A stretch of 56,425 nt of DNA, from assembly GCF_000379605.1 (NCBI RefSeq), contig NZ_KB902686.1:8995-65419 (forward strand), read 5' to 3'. The translations under genes were made by a program, and so were the position numbers. This DNA is from Rhizobium giardinii bv. giardinii H152 (GTDB taxonomy: Bacteria; Pseudomonadota; Alphaproteobacteria; Rhizobiales; Rhizobiaceae). The notes beneath the pieces are model-generated. The model saw only the letters and a list, made by a program, of their open reading frames with translations. It was not told where the DNA came from and made no database searches. Below, piece by piece: positions 1-8,152 of the stretch (position 1 is its first letter; every line of letters begins with the position of its first letter).

Positions 1-1152
1 GAGCCGCTCGAAGCGGTCGCAGAAGCCGCGCGGACGGCAGCCGCGGACATCGTCTCGCTCGGCGTGTCGCTCTCCACCTGCTCCATCCCCGGGCAGGCCC
101 ACGAGGATCGCCTGGGTCCGGATGAGGGCGAACTCGGCCTTGGCATCCACGGCGAACCGGGCGTCGAGCGTATTGCGCTCCAAGCAGCCGCTTCGCTCGT
201 CTCGACCATGGCGGAGCGTCTTGTCGCGTCAATCAAGACGGACGGGAAGCATGCGCTGCTGATCAACAATCTCGGTGCGGTTCCGCCGATCGAGATGGGG
301 GTCATTGCCAAGGCAGTGCTCGACTCGCCGCTCGCCGACCGGGTAGAACTGATCGTCGGCCCGGCACCGCTGATGACCGCGCTCAACATGAATGGGTTTT
401 CCCTCTCCATGATCAAGCTCGACGCCACCCGCGACGCGGCCCTGACCTCCGCCGTCGCACCGCGGGCGTGGGTACCGCCGACCAGGCGACACGAGCTGGC
501 GGTGCTGCCGGCTCCAGGATGGACGGACACGAACAAGACAACCACGGACGACGCAGTGGCGACCGCAGCCGATCCCGTTGTCGCCGGAAAGCTGCTCGAC
601 GCGGTGTGCAACAGGCTCGTCGCGATGGAGGCCGACCTCAACCGGCTGGATGCAAAGACGGGCGACGGCGACACCGGATCGACCGTCGCGACCGGGGCCC
701 GAAGCGTGCTGGCCCTGCGCCCGACGCTGCCGCTCGGAAGTGCCGCCGCCACCTGCGCCGCGATCGGAGAGGCGCTCGGAACGAGCATGGGTGGATCGAG
801 CGGCGTGCTTCTCTCGATTTTTTTCACCGCGGCAGCACAGAAATTTGCGGAAGGTGCCGACCCTGCATCGGCATTCTCGGCCGGGCTCGACCGCATGACC
901 TTCTACGGGGGAGCCAATCCGGGCGACCGTACGATGGTCGATGCGCTTTCGCCGGCACTTTCCGCACTCGCCTCGAGCGGCCTCGCTGCCGCGGCGGCGG
1001 CAGCCCGGAAAGGTGCGAAGGCAACCGGGAACATGACCCGCGCCAAAGCCGGTCGGTCCTCCTATCTGGCCGCACGCGATCTCGAAGGCGTATCCGATCC
1101 CGGGGCCGAAGCCGTGGCAGCGGCATTCGAGGCCGCGGCGGCGGCCGACTGA
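1..1152 (+). CDS. Dihydroxyacetone kinase, DhaK-DhaL fusion (5' truncated by window edge)
   Basis: The reading frame is open from base 1, so the start lies upstream; 383 residues are visible. The first ~160 are the C-terminal part of a DhaK domain, including GLGIHGEPG, whose His covalently binds the ketose carbonyl in DhaK. After a linker, residues ~185-380 form a DhaL domain with the Mg-nucleotide motif TGDGDTGSTV and GTSMGGSSGV. Fused DhaK-DhaL is the layout of ATP-dependent kinases, but DhaM-type PTS genes follow, so the phosphate source is not certain. Tetrulose kinases belong to the same family, so the substrate could be dihydroxyacetone or another short ketose. It is the first visible gene of an operon continuing to 4497; the next gene starts 12 bp on. 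Confidence 0.88.
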   Translation, partial: EPLEAVAEAARTAAADIVSLGVSLSTCSIPGQAHEDRLGPDEGELGLGIHGEPGVERIALQAAASLVSTMAERLVASIKTDGKHALLINNLGAVPPIEMGVIAKAVLDSPLADRVELIVGPAPLMTALNMNGFSLSMIKLDATRDAALTSAVAPRAWVPPTRRHELAVLPAPGWTDTNKTTTDDAVATAADPVVAGKLLDAVCNRLVAMEADLNRLDAKTGDGDTGSTVATGARSVLALRPTLPLGSAAATCAAIGEALGTSMGGSSGVLLSIFFTAAAQKFAEGADPASAFSAGLDRMTFYGGANPGDRTMVDALSPALSALASSGLAAAAAAARKGAKATGNMTRAKAGRSSYLAARDLEGVSDPGAEAVAAAFEAAAAAD

Positions 1153-1164
1153 CGGGGGGACCAC

Positions 1165-1779
1165 ATGCACGCCAGCCGCCCGCTGCTTCCCGGTCTCATC
1201 GAGGCTTGCCATGCGGTGATCGCGTCCAACGCCGATCACCTCGGGGAACTTGACCGGGCAATCGGTGACGGCGACCACGGCACCAACATGAAAAGGGGAA
1301 GCGAAGTCGTCTATGCTGAGCGCGACCAACTCGGCAGTCTGCCGCTGCCTGAGGCGCTGGAAAAGATAGGCATGCTGCTCGTCACCACGATCGGCGGCGC
1401 GGCTGGCCCGCTCTACGGCACCCTGCTGATCGAAATGGGTCGCGGCTTGCGCGCAGGCAGAGGCAACGGAGTGCTCGTTGAAACCCTGCCTCAGGCTGTC
1501 GCGGCCGTCGCAAGACGGGGCCGGGCGCAGGCTGGAGACAAGACGTTGCTGGATGTGCTTTACGCGGTGCAGCGGGCAGTATTAAAGCAGAGCCCACCGG
1601 CAGAGGTTGCCGCCTACGCAATGTCTGCTGCAAGGGACACGATCTCAATGAAGGCGTTGCGCGGGCGCGCGTCCTTTCTAGGGGATCGGTCCATCGGGCA
1701 TATGGACCCCGGGGCTTGCAGCTGCGCACTGTTGACGGGGTCGATCTGCCGCTTTCTGGAGGAGTTTCCACCCGCATGA
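1165..1779 (+). CDS. dhaL: Dihydroxyacetone kinase ADP-binding subunit DhaL
   Basis: This 204-residue protein has the length of stand-alone DhaL (about 210). The motif IGDGDHGTNM (residues ~33-42) supplies the Asp/His ligands for the Mg-nucleotide, followed by TTIGGAAGPLYGTLL and AGDKTLLDVL, all typical of DhaL. In PTS-dependent kinases DhaL keeps ADP permanently bound; it is rephosphorylated by DhaM and phosphorylates the ketose held by DhaK. It is the second DhaL domain of the operon. Its stop overlaps the start of the EIIA gene by 4 bp, which suggests translational coupling and a shared function. Confidence 0.9.
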   Translation: MHASRPLLPGLIEACHAVIASNADHLGELDRAIGDGDHGTNMKRGSEVVYAERDQLGSLPLPEALEKIGMLLVTTIGGAAGPLYGTLLIEMGRGLRAGRGNGVLVETLPQAVAAVARRGRAQAGDKTLLDVLYAVQRAVLKQSPPAEVAAYAMSAARDTISMKALRGRASFLGDRSIGHMDPGACSCALLTGSICRFLEEFPPA

Positions 1780-2174
1780 ATAACAATGGCGCAAATGTCG
1801 GCATCGTCATCGTATCGCATTCACCGCTGATCGCACGCGGTACGGCGGACATGGTGCGCCAGATGGTTGGCGACAGCGTGCCGCTCGCCTGGTGCGGCGG
1901 CAACGCGGAAGGCGGGCTCGGCACGAACGCCAGAGAAATCCTGACGGCAATCACCAGCGCCTGGTCGGAGGCTGGCGTTGCTGTTTTCGTCGATCTCGGC
2001 GGCGCAGAGACGAACAGCGAGATGGCGATCGAGATGCTCGAGCCTGCCCGTGCGCGTCGGGTCTTGATCTGCAATGCCCCAATTGTCGAGGGCGCGGTGA
2101 TGGCTGCAGCAGAGGCGTCCGGGGGCGCGGCACTGGCCCGCGTTGTCGCGACTGCGGAGGAGCTCTCGCCATGA
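1776..2174 (+). CDS. dhaM: DhaM EIIA domain protein (phosphoryl donor to DhaL)
   Basis: The 132-residue product is an EIIA of the mannose/Dha type. The motif VIVSHS places the phospho-acceptor at His15; GGNAEGGLGTNAREILTAI and VFVDLGGAETNSEM match the conserved blocks of DhaM. The start at 1776 gives an ATGA overlap with dhaL; a longer frame from 1716 would run deep into dhaL. In E. coli DhaM the EIIA, HPr and partial EI domains are fused; here they are three separate adjacent genes. The role is to carry phosphate from HPr to ADP bound on DhaL. Confidence 0.88.
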   Translation: MNNNGANVGIVIVSHSPLIARGTADMVRQMVGDSVPLAWCGGNAEGGLGTNAREILTAITSAWSEAGVAVFVDLGGAETNSEMAIEMLEPARARRVLICNAPIVEGAVMAAAEASGGAALARVVATAEELSP

Positions 2175-2515
2175 CCGGCCGCCAGGCAAAGCATGCGGGA
2201 TCGGCGCCGCGTCTGGCTGGCCCTGCGTGCGCGCGCGTCGAGGTCACGCACGACATCGGTCTCCACGCCCGTCCGTCCGTCGTGTTCACCCGCCTTGCCA
2301 AGTCATTTCCCTGCACGATCGGCGTCGAGGTCAACGGCGACGGTGTGTGGCTGAACGGCAAGAGCATCGTCAAGATCATGGGTGCGCGCATTCGCAAGGG
2401 CTTCGTCCTCGCCATCCGTGCGGACGGGATTGGTGCCGAAGACGCGGTGAAGGCGTTGTGCGCCCTCGTCGAGCGGAATTTCGACGAGGAGAAGAGCCAT
2501 GCCCGGTCCGCTTAG
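2171..2515 (+). CDS. HPr-family phosphocarrier protein of the dha operon
   Basis: This 114-residue protein is an HPr domain preceded by about 20 extra residues. GLHARPSVVF carries the active-site His32 and the neighbouring Arg34, and WLNGKSIVKIMG is the regulatory-serine region of HPr. The start at 2171 overlaps the EIIA stop (ATGA). Its place between an EIIA-Dha and an enzyme I gene suggests it relays phosphate within this dedicated chain rather than serving the general nitrogen PTS. The N-terminal extension is unusual for HPr. Confidence 0.88.
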   Translation: MTGRQAKHAGSAPRLAGPACARVEVTHDIGLHARPSVVFTRLAKSFPCTIGVEVNGDGVWLNGKSIVKIMGARIRKGFVLAIRADGIGAEDAVKALCALVERNFDEEKSHARSA

Positions 2516-4097
2516 GCTTAAGGGTCAGGGCGCTTCGCCGGGCTTTGCACGCGGAACGGCTCATGTCCTGCCGCACGCGGGCACCTTGAGCGCGGCCTCT
2601 GCGCCGACTGCAAGGGACCGCGAGTGCCTTCTGCTTGCCGTCGACAACACCATCAGGGCGTTGCGCGCGCTCGCAGACGGATCTGACGTTCAGAGCCGCG
2701 CAATCCTCGAATTCCAGATCGAGATGCTGAAGGACCCCGCGATCCTCGAGCCGAGCCTTGCCCGGATCCGCAAAGGTGAGAGCGCAGCCTTTGCCTGGGC
2801 CTCTGCCATGGACGACTATGTCCGCGGTTTCGAGGCCTCGGACGACGAACTCATCCGCGCGCGCAGCGGCGACCTTCTCGACATCAAGAACCAGGTCCTG
2901 CGGGCGCTGAGCGGTGAGGCGCCTCCAGATTTTCCGAGAGGATCGATCTTCCTCGGGCGGGACATGGCGCCCAGCATGTTCCTGGCGCATGACTGGAGCG
3001 GTGGCGGCGCTGTCGTTCTCTTCGGCGGAAGCGTCGCCAGCCATGTGGCGATGCTGGCAAGGAGCCGCGGAATACCCATGGTTGTGGGCGTCGGCGAGGC
3101 GGCCATCGAGAGCGGCAGGGAACTCTTCGTCCATGGTGGCGAGGGTTCCGTCCAGGACATCGACGGCGTAGGTGACAGGTCGGCCGACGGTACTGGTGCG
3201 GCAGCGAGTTCTCAGGCGAAGGACCCGCCGCCGCAAAACTGCAAGACCGCAGACGGTGTCGCCATCACCCTTCGCGCCAACATAGATCATCCCGCCGAAC
3301 TGGAGGGGCTCTTGCCCCAGCTTTTCGGAGGCATAGGGCTGTTGCGTACCGAATATCTCTTTCCGACGCTGGGCCAGCTTGCCGACGAGGTGCGGCAGGA
3401 GGAGATCTACCGACAGGCGCTGACCTGGGCGCGAGGGAAGCCGGTTACTATCCGGCTTTTCGACTTCGGCGCCGACAAGCCGCTGCCGGACTCCGAAGTG
3501 GATCTCACGTCCTATCTCGGCTTGCGCGGCATACGCCTTCTCCTGGCCCGTCCGGACCTGCTGCGGACCCAAGCGCGTGCATTGATGCGGGCAGCCCCTG
3601 CCGGACAGTTGCGAGTGCTTATTCCGATGGTGACGTCGCCCGCCGAAGTGGAACAGACCGCCGCAATCTTCGCGGCAGAGGCCGCCGGGCTTGCCGAGCG
3701 GCAGATCGAGCACGCAATTCCTCCGCTCGGCATCATGGTGGAAGTGCCAGCCGCCGCCCTCATGCCCGAGGCATTCCAGCGGGCCGCCTTCTTTTCCTTC
3801 GGTACCAACGATCTCGCCCAGTACATCGGGGCATCGGCGCGCGACAGCGCGGCAGTGTCTGGCCTGCACGAAGCGTCGCGCGTGGCAACACTGCGCTTCC
3901 TGCACCACACCGTCCCGCTGGCACTGGCGACGCAAAAGCCCGTCGGCATCTGCGGCGACCTCGCGGCCGATACGCTTGCCCTGCCGGAACTGCTCGCCTG
4001 CGGTTTTCGCGAATTTTCCATGCCACCGGCGAGGATGCCGCTTGTGCGAGAGACGATTTCCGGGTTGAACGCCGACGGAAGCAAGGCAAGGGGTTGA
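2499..4097 (+). CDS. PTS enzyme I-like phosphoenolpyruvate-protein phosphotransferase
   Basis: The protein has 532 residues, slightly short of a typical enzyme I (about 570). The N-terminal swivelling domain ends in GGSVASHVAMLARSRGIP, with the phosphorylated His at 182. The PEP-binding barrel shows GIGLLRTEYLF, FSFGTNDLAQY and PVGICGDLA with the catalytic Cys near residue 477. So it is a complete enzyme I, unlike the truncated EI domain of E. coli DhaM, and could draw phosphate directly from PEP. It overlaps the HPr gene by 17 bp. Inference: PEP > EI > HPr > EIIA > DhaL-ADP > ketose, all encoded here. Confidence 0.9.
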   Translation: MPGPLRLKGQGASPGFARGTAHVLPHAGTLSAASAPTARDRECLLLAVDNTIRALRALADGSDVQSRAILEFQIEMLKDPAILEPSLARIRKGESAAFAWASAMDDYVRGFEASDDELIRARSGDLLDIKNQVLRALSGEAPPDFPRGSIFLGRDMAPSMFLAHDWSGGGAVVLFGGSVASHVAMLARSRGIPMVVGVGEAAIESGRELFVHGGEGSVQDIDGVGDRSADGTGAAASSQAKDPPPQNCKTADGVAITLRANIDHPAELEGLLPQLFGGIGLLRTEYLFPTLGQLADEVRQEEIYRQALTWARGKPVTIRLFDFGADKPLPDSEVDLTSYLGLRGIRLLLARPDLLRTQARALMRAAPAGQLRVLIPMVTSPAEVEQTAAIFAAEAAGLAERQIEHAIPPLGIMVEVPAAALMPEAFQRAAFFSFGTNDLAQYIGASARDSAAVSGLHEASRVATLRFLHHTVPLALATQKPVGICGDLAADTLALPELLACGFREFSMPPARMPLVRETISGLNADGSKARG

Positions 4098-4098
4098 A

Positions 4099-4497
4099 AT
4101 GGCGCGCGAGGCAGGCGAAGAGGCAACGGTCACCTACAAGACGATCCTGGCCGACATCATCGACAGCCGCCCCTCCGGCACGCGGCAGCGGCTTGCCACC
4201 GCACTCGGCAAGCATCGCAGTTTCGTAACCCAGATCACCAGTCCTGCCTATCCGACACCCCTGCCCTCCCGCCATCTGCCGACCATCTTTCGCGTTTGCC
4301 ACATGAGCCCGGCGGAACAGGAGCGCTTTCTGGAAGCCTATGAGCGCGCTCATCCAGGCAAGCTACCGGAGGCGACCGCCTTGGAGGGCTTGCGGACGCT
4401 CACGCTGATGGTCGCGGACACCGGCGATGAGCGAAAGAACAGGCAGTTCGACGAGGCCGTCACTGAATTTATTGCAAGGCTGTCCGCCCTTCTTTGA
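4099..4497 (+). CDS. Small HTH-like protein of the dha operon, function unknown
   Basis: This 132-residue protein starts directly after the enzyme I stop. The stretch TRQRLATALGKHRSFVTQIT (about residues 27-46) looks like a helix-turn-helix of the XRE type, followed by a part that mentions choice of developmental timing in no known way: it simply resembles dimerisation helices. No enzyme motif is seen. Its position as last gene of the kinase-phosphorelay operon suggests a DNA-binding regulator or adaptor that senses the phosphorylation state of the system; this is inference. I do not recognise a named family. Confidence 0.7.
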   Translation: MAREAGEEATVTYKTILADIIDSRPSGTRQRLATALGKHRSFVTQITSPAYPTPLPSRHLPTIFRVCHMSPAEQERFLEAYERAHPGKLPEATALEGLRTLTLMVADTGDERKNRQFDEAVTEFIARLSALL

Positions 4498-4663
4498 GCG
4501 GAGCTCTGCATGCTGGCAGGTGGCCAGAATGCTTGCCGCTTCGTTCCTTAAAGCGGGTTCGATCTTAAGGATAAAACGGTGCGGCATTTTTAAAGTGCCA
4601 CAGCGGCCTTTGCGCGTAATATTGAACGCGAGGTGCCGAGGAATCGCGGCGGGGAGGAGGAGC

Positions 4664-5662
4664 ATGAAGAAGTTCATGAACGGGGCCGACACGTTCGTCG
4701 CCGAGAGCCTTGACGGCTTCGTGCGCGCGCATGACGGTCTTGTCATGTTCGGCCCAGGCCGGAAGTTCATCCGCCGCACACATCTCAAGAAGGGCAAGGT
4801 CGCCGTCATCTCCGGCGGCGGCGCGGGGCACGAGCCCATGCACGTGGGCTTCGTCGGCCATGGTATGCTCGATGCCGCCTGCACAGGGCATGTTTTCACC
4901 TCACCCACACCGGACCAGGTACTGGCCGCGATCGAGGCTTGCGACACCGGCGCCGGAACCCTCCTGGTCGTGAAGAACTACGACGGTGATGTCATGAACT
5001 TCGAAATGGCCGCTGAATTGGCACAGGCCGGTGGCCGCAGCGTCGATATGGTCTTCGTCAACGATGACGTCGCCACGGAAGCCGCGCCGCGCAGCACCGG
5101 CCGCCGCGGCGTTGCCGGCACGCTGGTCGTGGAAAAGATCATCGGCGCCGCCGCCGAATCCGGCATGCCGCTAGAAACCCTAAAACGCCTGGGTGAGAAG
5201 ACCGTAGCCGCAATCCGCAGCAAGGGGGTGGCCATCGGCGGCGCCACCGTGCCCGGAGGAGTGAGCGCAACCTTTGCCCTGGGGCCAGATGAAATGGAAA
5301 TGGGCGTCGGCATCCATGGCGAACCGGGCCGCGCCCGCTCGGCATTCCAGAATGCGGAGACGATCGCGGGGCTCCTTGCGGACGATGTCATCAGGGCTCT
5401 GGTCGCGGAGCGTGGTCGCGATGTCCTGCTCTTCGTCAACGGGTTCGGCAGTACACCCGCCTCCGAGCTCTATCTCATGTATGGCGCGATGCGAAAGCGC
5501 GTGGAAGCCAGCGATCTCGTCGTTGCGCGCTCACTGGTCGGATCGTACGTCACTTCTCTCGACATGGCGGGCCTGTCGGTGACACTGGCGGTTCTCGACG
5601 CGACCGGATGCGAGTTCTGGGACGCACCCGTGCTGACCCCCTCGCTGCGATGGGGCCATTGA
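4664..5662 (+). CDS. dhaK: Dihydroxyacetone kinase substrate-binding subunit DhaK
   Basis: The 332-residue product matches DhaK length (about 330-355). SGGGAGHEPMHVGFVG contains the catalytic His of the active site, VKNYDGDVMNFEMA contains the Asp of the second catalytic position, and GVGIHGEPG carries the His that forms the hemiaminal with the substrate. The start at 4664 is chosen because a very strong ribosome binding site (GGGGAGGAGGA) sits just upstream; a longer frame from 4427 overlaps the preceding gene. A 166-bp gap separates it from the operon above, so it may have its own promoter. It is a second DhaK next to the DhaK-DhaL fusion. Confidence 0.93.
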   Translation: MKKFMNGADTFVAESLDGFVRAHDGLVMFGPGRKFIRRTHLKKGKVAVISGGGAGHEPMHVGFVGHGMLDAACTGHVFTSPTPDQVLAAIEACDTGAGTLLVVKNYDGDVMNFEMAAELAQAGGRSVDMVFVNDDVATEAAPRSTGRRGVAGTLVVEKIIGAAAESGMPLETLKRLGEKTVAAIRSKGVAIGGATVPGGVSATFALGPDEMEMGVGIHGEPGRARSAFQNAETIAGLLADDVIRALVAERGRDVLLFVNGFGSTPASELYLMYGAMRKRVEASDLVVARSLVGSYVTSLDMAGLSVTLAVLDATGCEFWDAPVLTPSLRWGH

Positions 5663-5958
5663 CCTGCCAACAAATGGTCGCCCGTCGCATCACGATCTGA
5701 TAGGCGATCTGTCTCCACTGCGATCTTGCGGCGCGCTGCCGCCGGAAGGGCGCGATTGTCGGTTTTTCCGCTGCAGGGGTGCGCCGGCAACGAACCGCGA
5801 TTTTAAGCGTGCGCATTGGCTTGGCCTCACAGGCCCCGCAATCTGGTTGGCGTGAAGGTCAGCGTGAGACCATTGCTAAAATGCCATCAGATTTATTCAC
5901 CTGATATTTCACCGGATCCGTCAAAAGATAGCGACCCCTGCAAAAGCTCCGTTTACCG

Positions 5959-6711
5959 ATGACTCTGCAATTTCCCCAAGCCGTAATCGTCCCGCATATC
6001 AAGATGGCAACGCTCGGCGCGCTTGCCTGCGCCGTTGGAGCGATCGTCGCCGTTTGCGTAATAAGACTTCTCGTTCCCGACCGTCCGTTTTGGGCAGAAT
6101 TGACCGCAGTGGCGTCAATAACGGCAGCCGTTACATTTCCGCTTCAATTTGCCCTTTGTCTGCGCAACGAAGCGCTTCGTGAGATCCGAAAAGAACTTCA
6201 GCACGCACTCCGGCATGATCCCGTCACCGGTACACTGCACGCCACCGCATTTGCGACCTCGGTCGAGCATGCGATAGACCGCAGGCGCCTGACCACTGCT
6301 GAAAGCCCGGATGGCGTCATGCTCGTTCTCAGGGTCGGCGATTTCGATGAGATCGGTCGTCGCTATGGCCCGCAATGGGCAGACACGCTGCTTCAATCGA
6401 TTGTTCGGATCGTACATTCTTGCGTGCGCTATGGAGATCTCGTCGCCCGCCTTGCCAGCGACGAACTCGGAATCTATCTGCCAGGCACAACAACGGAAGA
6501 CGCCAGAGACATCTGCAAGCGCATCCGTACGCGGATAGAAGAGACAACCTTCGCAGCCGGGCAAGAGCGCCATATATCGGTGACGTTGCGGCTTGGTGGC
6601 ACGAGGGTCGGGGACCAGGCCGACTTTCAGGCACTCCGCGAGGCAGCCAACCACGCCGCCCTTGCGGAGGAAGAGGCTGGGCCCCTCCTGTTCCGGGAGC
6701 TGTTTTCGTGA
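5959..6711 (+). CDS. Membrane protein with degenerate GGDEF domain
   Basis: This 250-residue protein has two hydrophobic segments (about residues 16-36 and 46-66), a short linker helix and a GGDEF-like domain beginning HDPVTGTLHATAF. At the catalytic loop the sequence reads RLASDELGIYLPG, so the GG(D/E)EF signature is replaced by ASDEL and diguanylate cyclase activity is doubtful. It may bind cyclic nucleotides, act as a regulatory pseudo-enzyme or be inactive. It lies between the ketose kinase operon and the polysaccharide cluster; c-di-GMP is a common regulator of exopolysaccharide, so a link is possible but not shown. The ribosome binding site is weak. Confidence 0.8.
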   Translation: MTLQFPQAVIVPHIKMATLGALACAVGAIVAVCVIRLLVPDRPFWAELTAVASITAAVTFPLQFALCLRNEALREIRKELQHALRHDPVTGTLHATAFATSVEHAIDRRRLTTAESPDGVMLVLRVGDFDEIGRRYGPQWADTLLQSIVRIVHSCVRYGDLVARLASDELGIYLPGTTTEDARDICKRIRTRIEETTFAAGQERHISVTLRLGGTRVGDQADFQALREAANHAALAEEEAGPLLFRELFS

Positions 6712-7012
6712 CAGGGAGGCTCTCGGCCTGCTCTGCGGGGCGGCGCTTTGTCCCGTCCGGGAGCGTTGAATGTACAGCGGAACCTATGAAGCCTGCGCCC
6801 GGTCCGCAGAAAGACAGCCAGGCTCGAATACCATCTCTCCGGGCACCTGATCTTCACGCCCTGGCGGCATTCCAAGGTGCGCGCGAGAATGCCGCGTCGT
6901 GCAATCTCTCTTGGGTGCCAGAATAATCCCTTTCATGCAGTTTCTACCGCTGAAGCGCACCGCAGCCAGGCTCGGATCAAGAATACAGAAGGGGCAGATC
7001 ACATTGATCATA
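6712..7012. other. Intergenic stretch between convergent genes
   Basis: About 300 bp between the GGDEF gene and the convergent end of the glycoside hydrolase gene. Short open frames exist on both strands but none has a ribosome binding site with a recognisable product. In S. meliloti nucleotide-sugar genes sit at this end of the exp cluster; no trace of them was seen here. Confidence 0.5.
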
Positions 7013-8152
7013 TCACCGATCCCTCACCGGTGCCGGTTCGGTGGCCGCCACGCCGGCCGGGCTCAAGGCGCCGCAACGCCAGACGCTGTAGACCGGCTGG
7101 GTATCCCAGTCATAATAGAACACCGCTTTCAGCGTTCGCTCCGCCATCCCTTGACCGAAGACGCCGCGCATGGCGCGGATAGCCCCTTCTCGCTCCCGGT
7201 CGTCGATCGGGCAAGAAAGCGTGGTGTTGGCAATGCCCCATTCGGTCACCCAGCACGGCTTGCCCTCCCCTTCAGGCTGGCAAAAATCGAGAAGCGCCGT
7301 CACATACCGCGTAAGCGCCGCGTCACCTTTGCGCCCCGGATAGACGTGAATGCCATAGCCATCGATCAACGGGTCAATCCCCCGTTCCCGCAGGAGTGAG
7401 ACAAACGCGCCGGGATCGAGCCGTTCCATCCCGCGATAGTCGGCCTCGTCTGCACCGACATCGGAAAGCCCGGCGGAAATCAGAAACGCGCCGCGGCTAT
7501 GCACCGTTGAGCGCAGTTCCTCTCGGGTGATCCGGACGGCGGCGACATATGCGTCGAGCCCGCGCTCGAAGGCCGTGCGATTTGCGACTTCCGAAACGCT
7601 GCGCGGTGTCTGCCGCCCGGGTCTTTGATAGACGACGAGGTCGCCATTGTAGGCGCTGTAGTTGATTTCGTTTCCGGGCTCGACGGCGTCGATACGGATG
7701 CCCATGCCATCAATGCGGCGAAGCACCGAACGCAGGTGTGTGCGGTAAAGATCCGGGTCGAGATCCGAAAGCCGCCGGACATCCCAGATGCGGCCGAAAC
7801 CGGTGCGAGGCCGCACGTCAGGCGGATAGTAGTCCTTGTTGCCGAGTTGGATCTCGAGAAGGATTTTCAGCCCCAGGCGGTCCGCCATTTCCAGCGCTTC
7901 GATGCTCTTTTCCACCGGCCTCGACAGCGAAAGCCGGACATGGGTGATGCCGCTTGCCGCAATTTCCTTCAGCACGCGCTTCTGATCAGGGCGGGAAAGC
8001 CAGGCGAGGTTTAACCGGTTAATGCCGATGCGATCGGGAAACACATCGTCTGCGTCCGCCGGCGCCGCCGGGGCAAGGGCCCAGAACGCTGCCAACAAGC
8101 AAGCGAGGCGCGCGCGTGTTCGCGCCGCCGCTTTCATCCTCTTAAAGTCCAA
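7013..8152 (-). CDS. Secreted glycoside hydrolase-like protein (clan A type)
   Basis: The 379-residue protein starts with a signal peptide (charged start, hydrophobic LACLLAAFWALAPAAPA, cleavage near ADA). The rest resembles a (beta/alpha)8 glycosidase of clan A (GH5/GH39-like): VEPGNEINYSAY has the Asn-Glu pair expected for the acid/base, and CWVTEWGIAN supplies a candidate nucleophile Glu. It is the last gene of the leftward exopolysaccharide operon and overlaps the preceding pyruvyltransferase gene by 11 bp. Polysaccharide operons often encode a periplasmic glycanase that trims or releases chains, and this is the likely role. The exact family was not determined. Confidence 0.75.
   Translation of the reverse strand: MDFKRMKAAARTRARLACLLAAFWALAPAAPADADDVFPDRIGINRLNLAWLSRPDQKRVLKEIAASGITHVRLSLSRPVEKSIEALEMADRLGLKILLEIQLGNKDYYPPDVRPRTGFGRIWDVRRLSDLDPDLYRTHLRSVLRRIDGMGIRIDAVEPGNEINYSAYNGDLVVYQRPGRQTPRSVSEVANRTAFERGLDAYVAAVRITREELRSTVHSRGAFLISAGLSDVGADEADYRGMERLDPGAFVSLLRERGIDPLIDGYGIHVYPGRKGDAALTRYVTALLDFCQPEGEGKPCWVTEWGIANTTLSCPIDDREREGAIRAMRGVFGQGMAERTLKAVFYYDWDTQPVYSVWRCGALSPAGVAATEPAPVRDR

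Noticed and set aside
229..1329. Long open frame (366 codons) on the minus strand opposite the kinase fusion
   Set aside because: It mirrors the high-GC codon pattern of the real gene, resembles no family and is rich in Arg/Gly/Cys as expected for a shadow frame.
2376..4133. 585-codon minus-strand open frame opposite the enzyme I gene
   Set aside because: The opposite strand encodes a clear enzyme I with all motifs; the antisense product has no recognisable domain.
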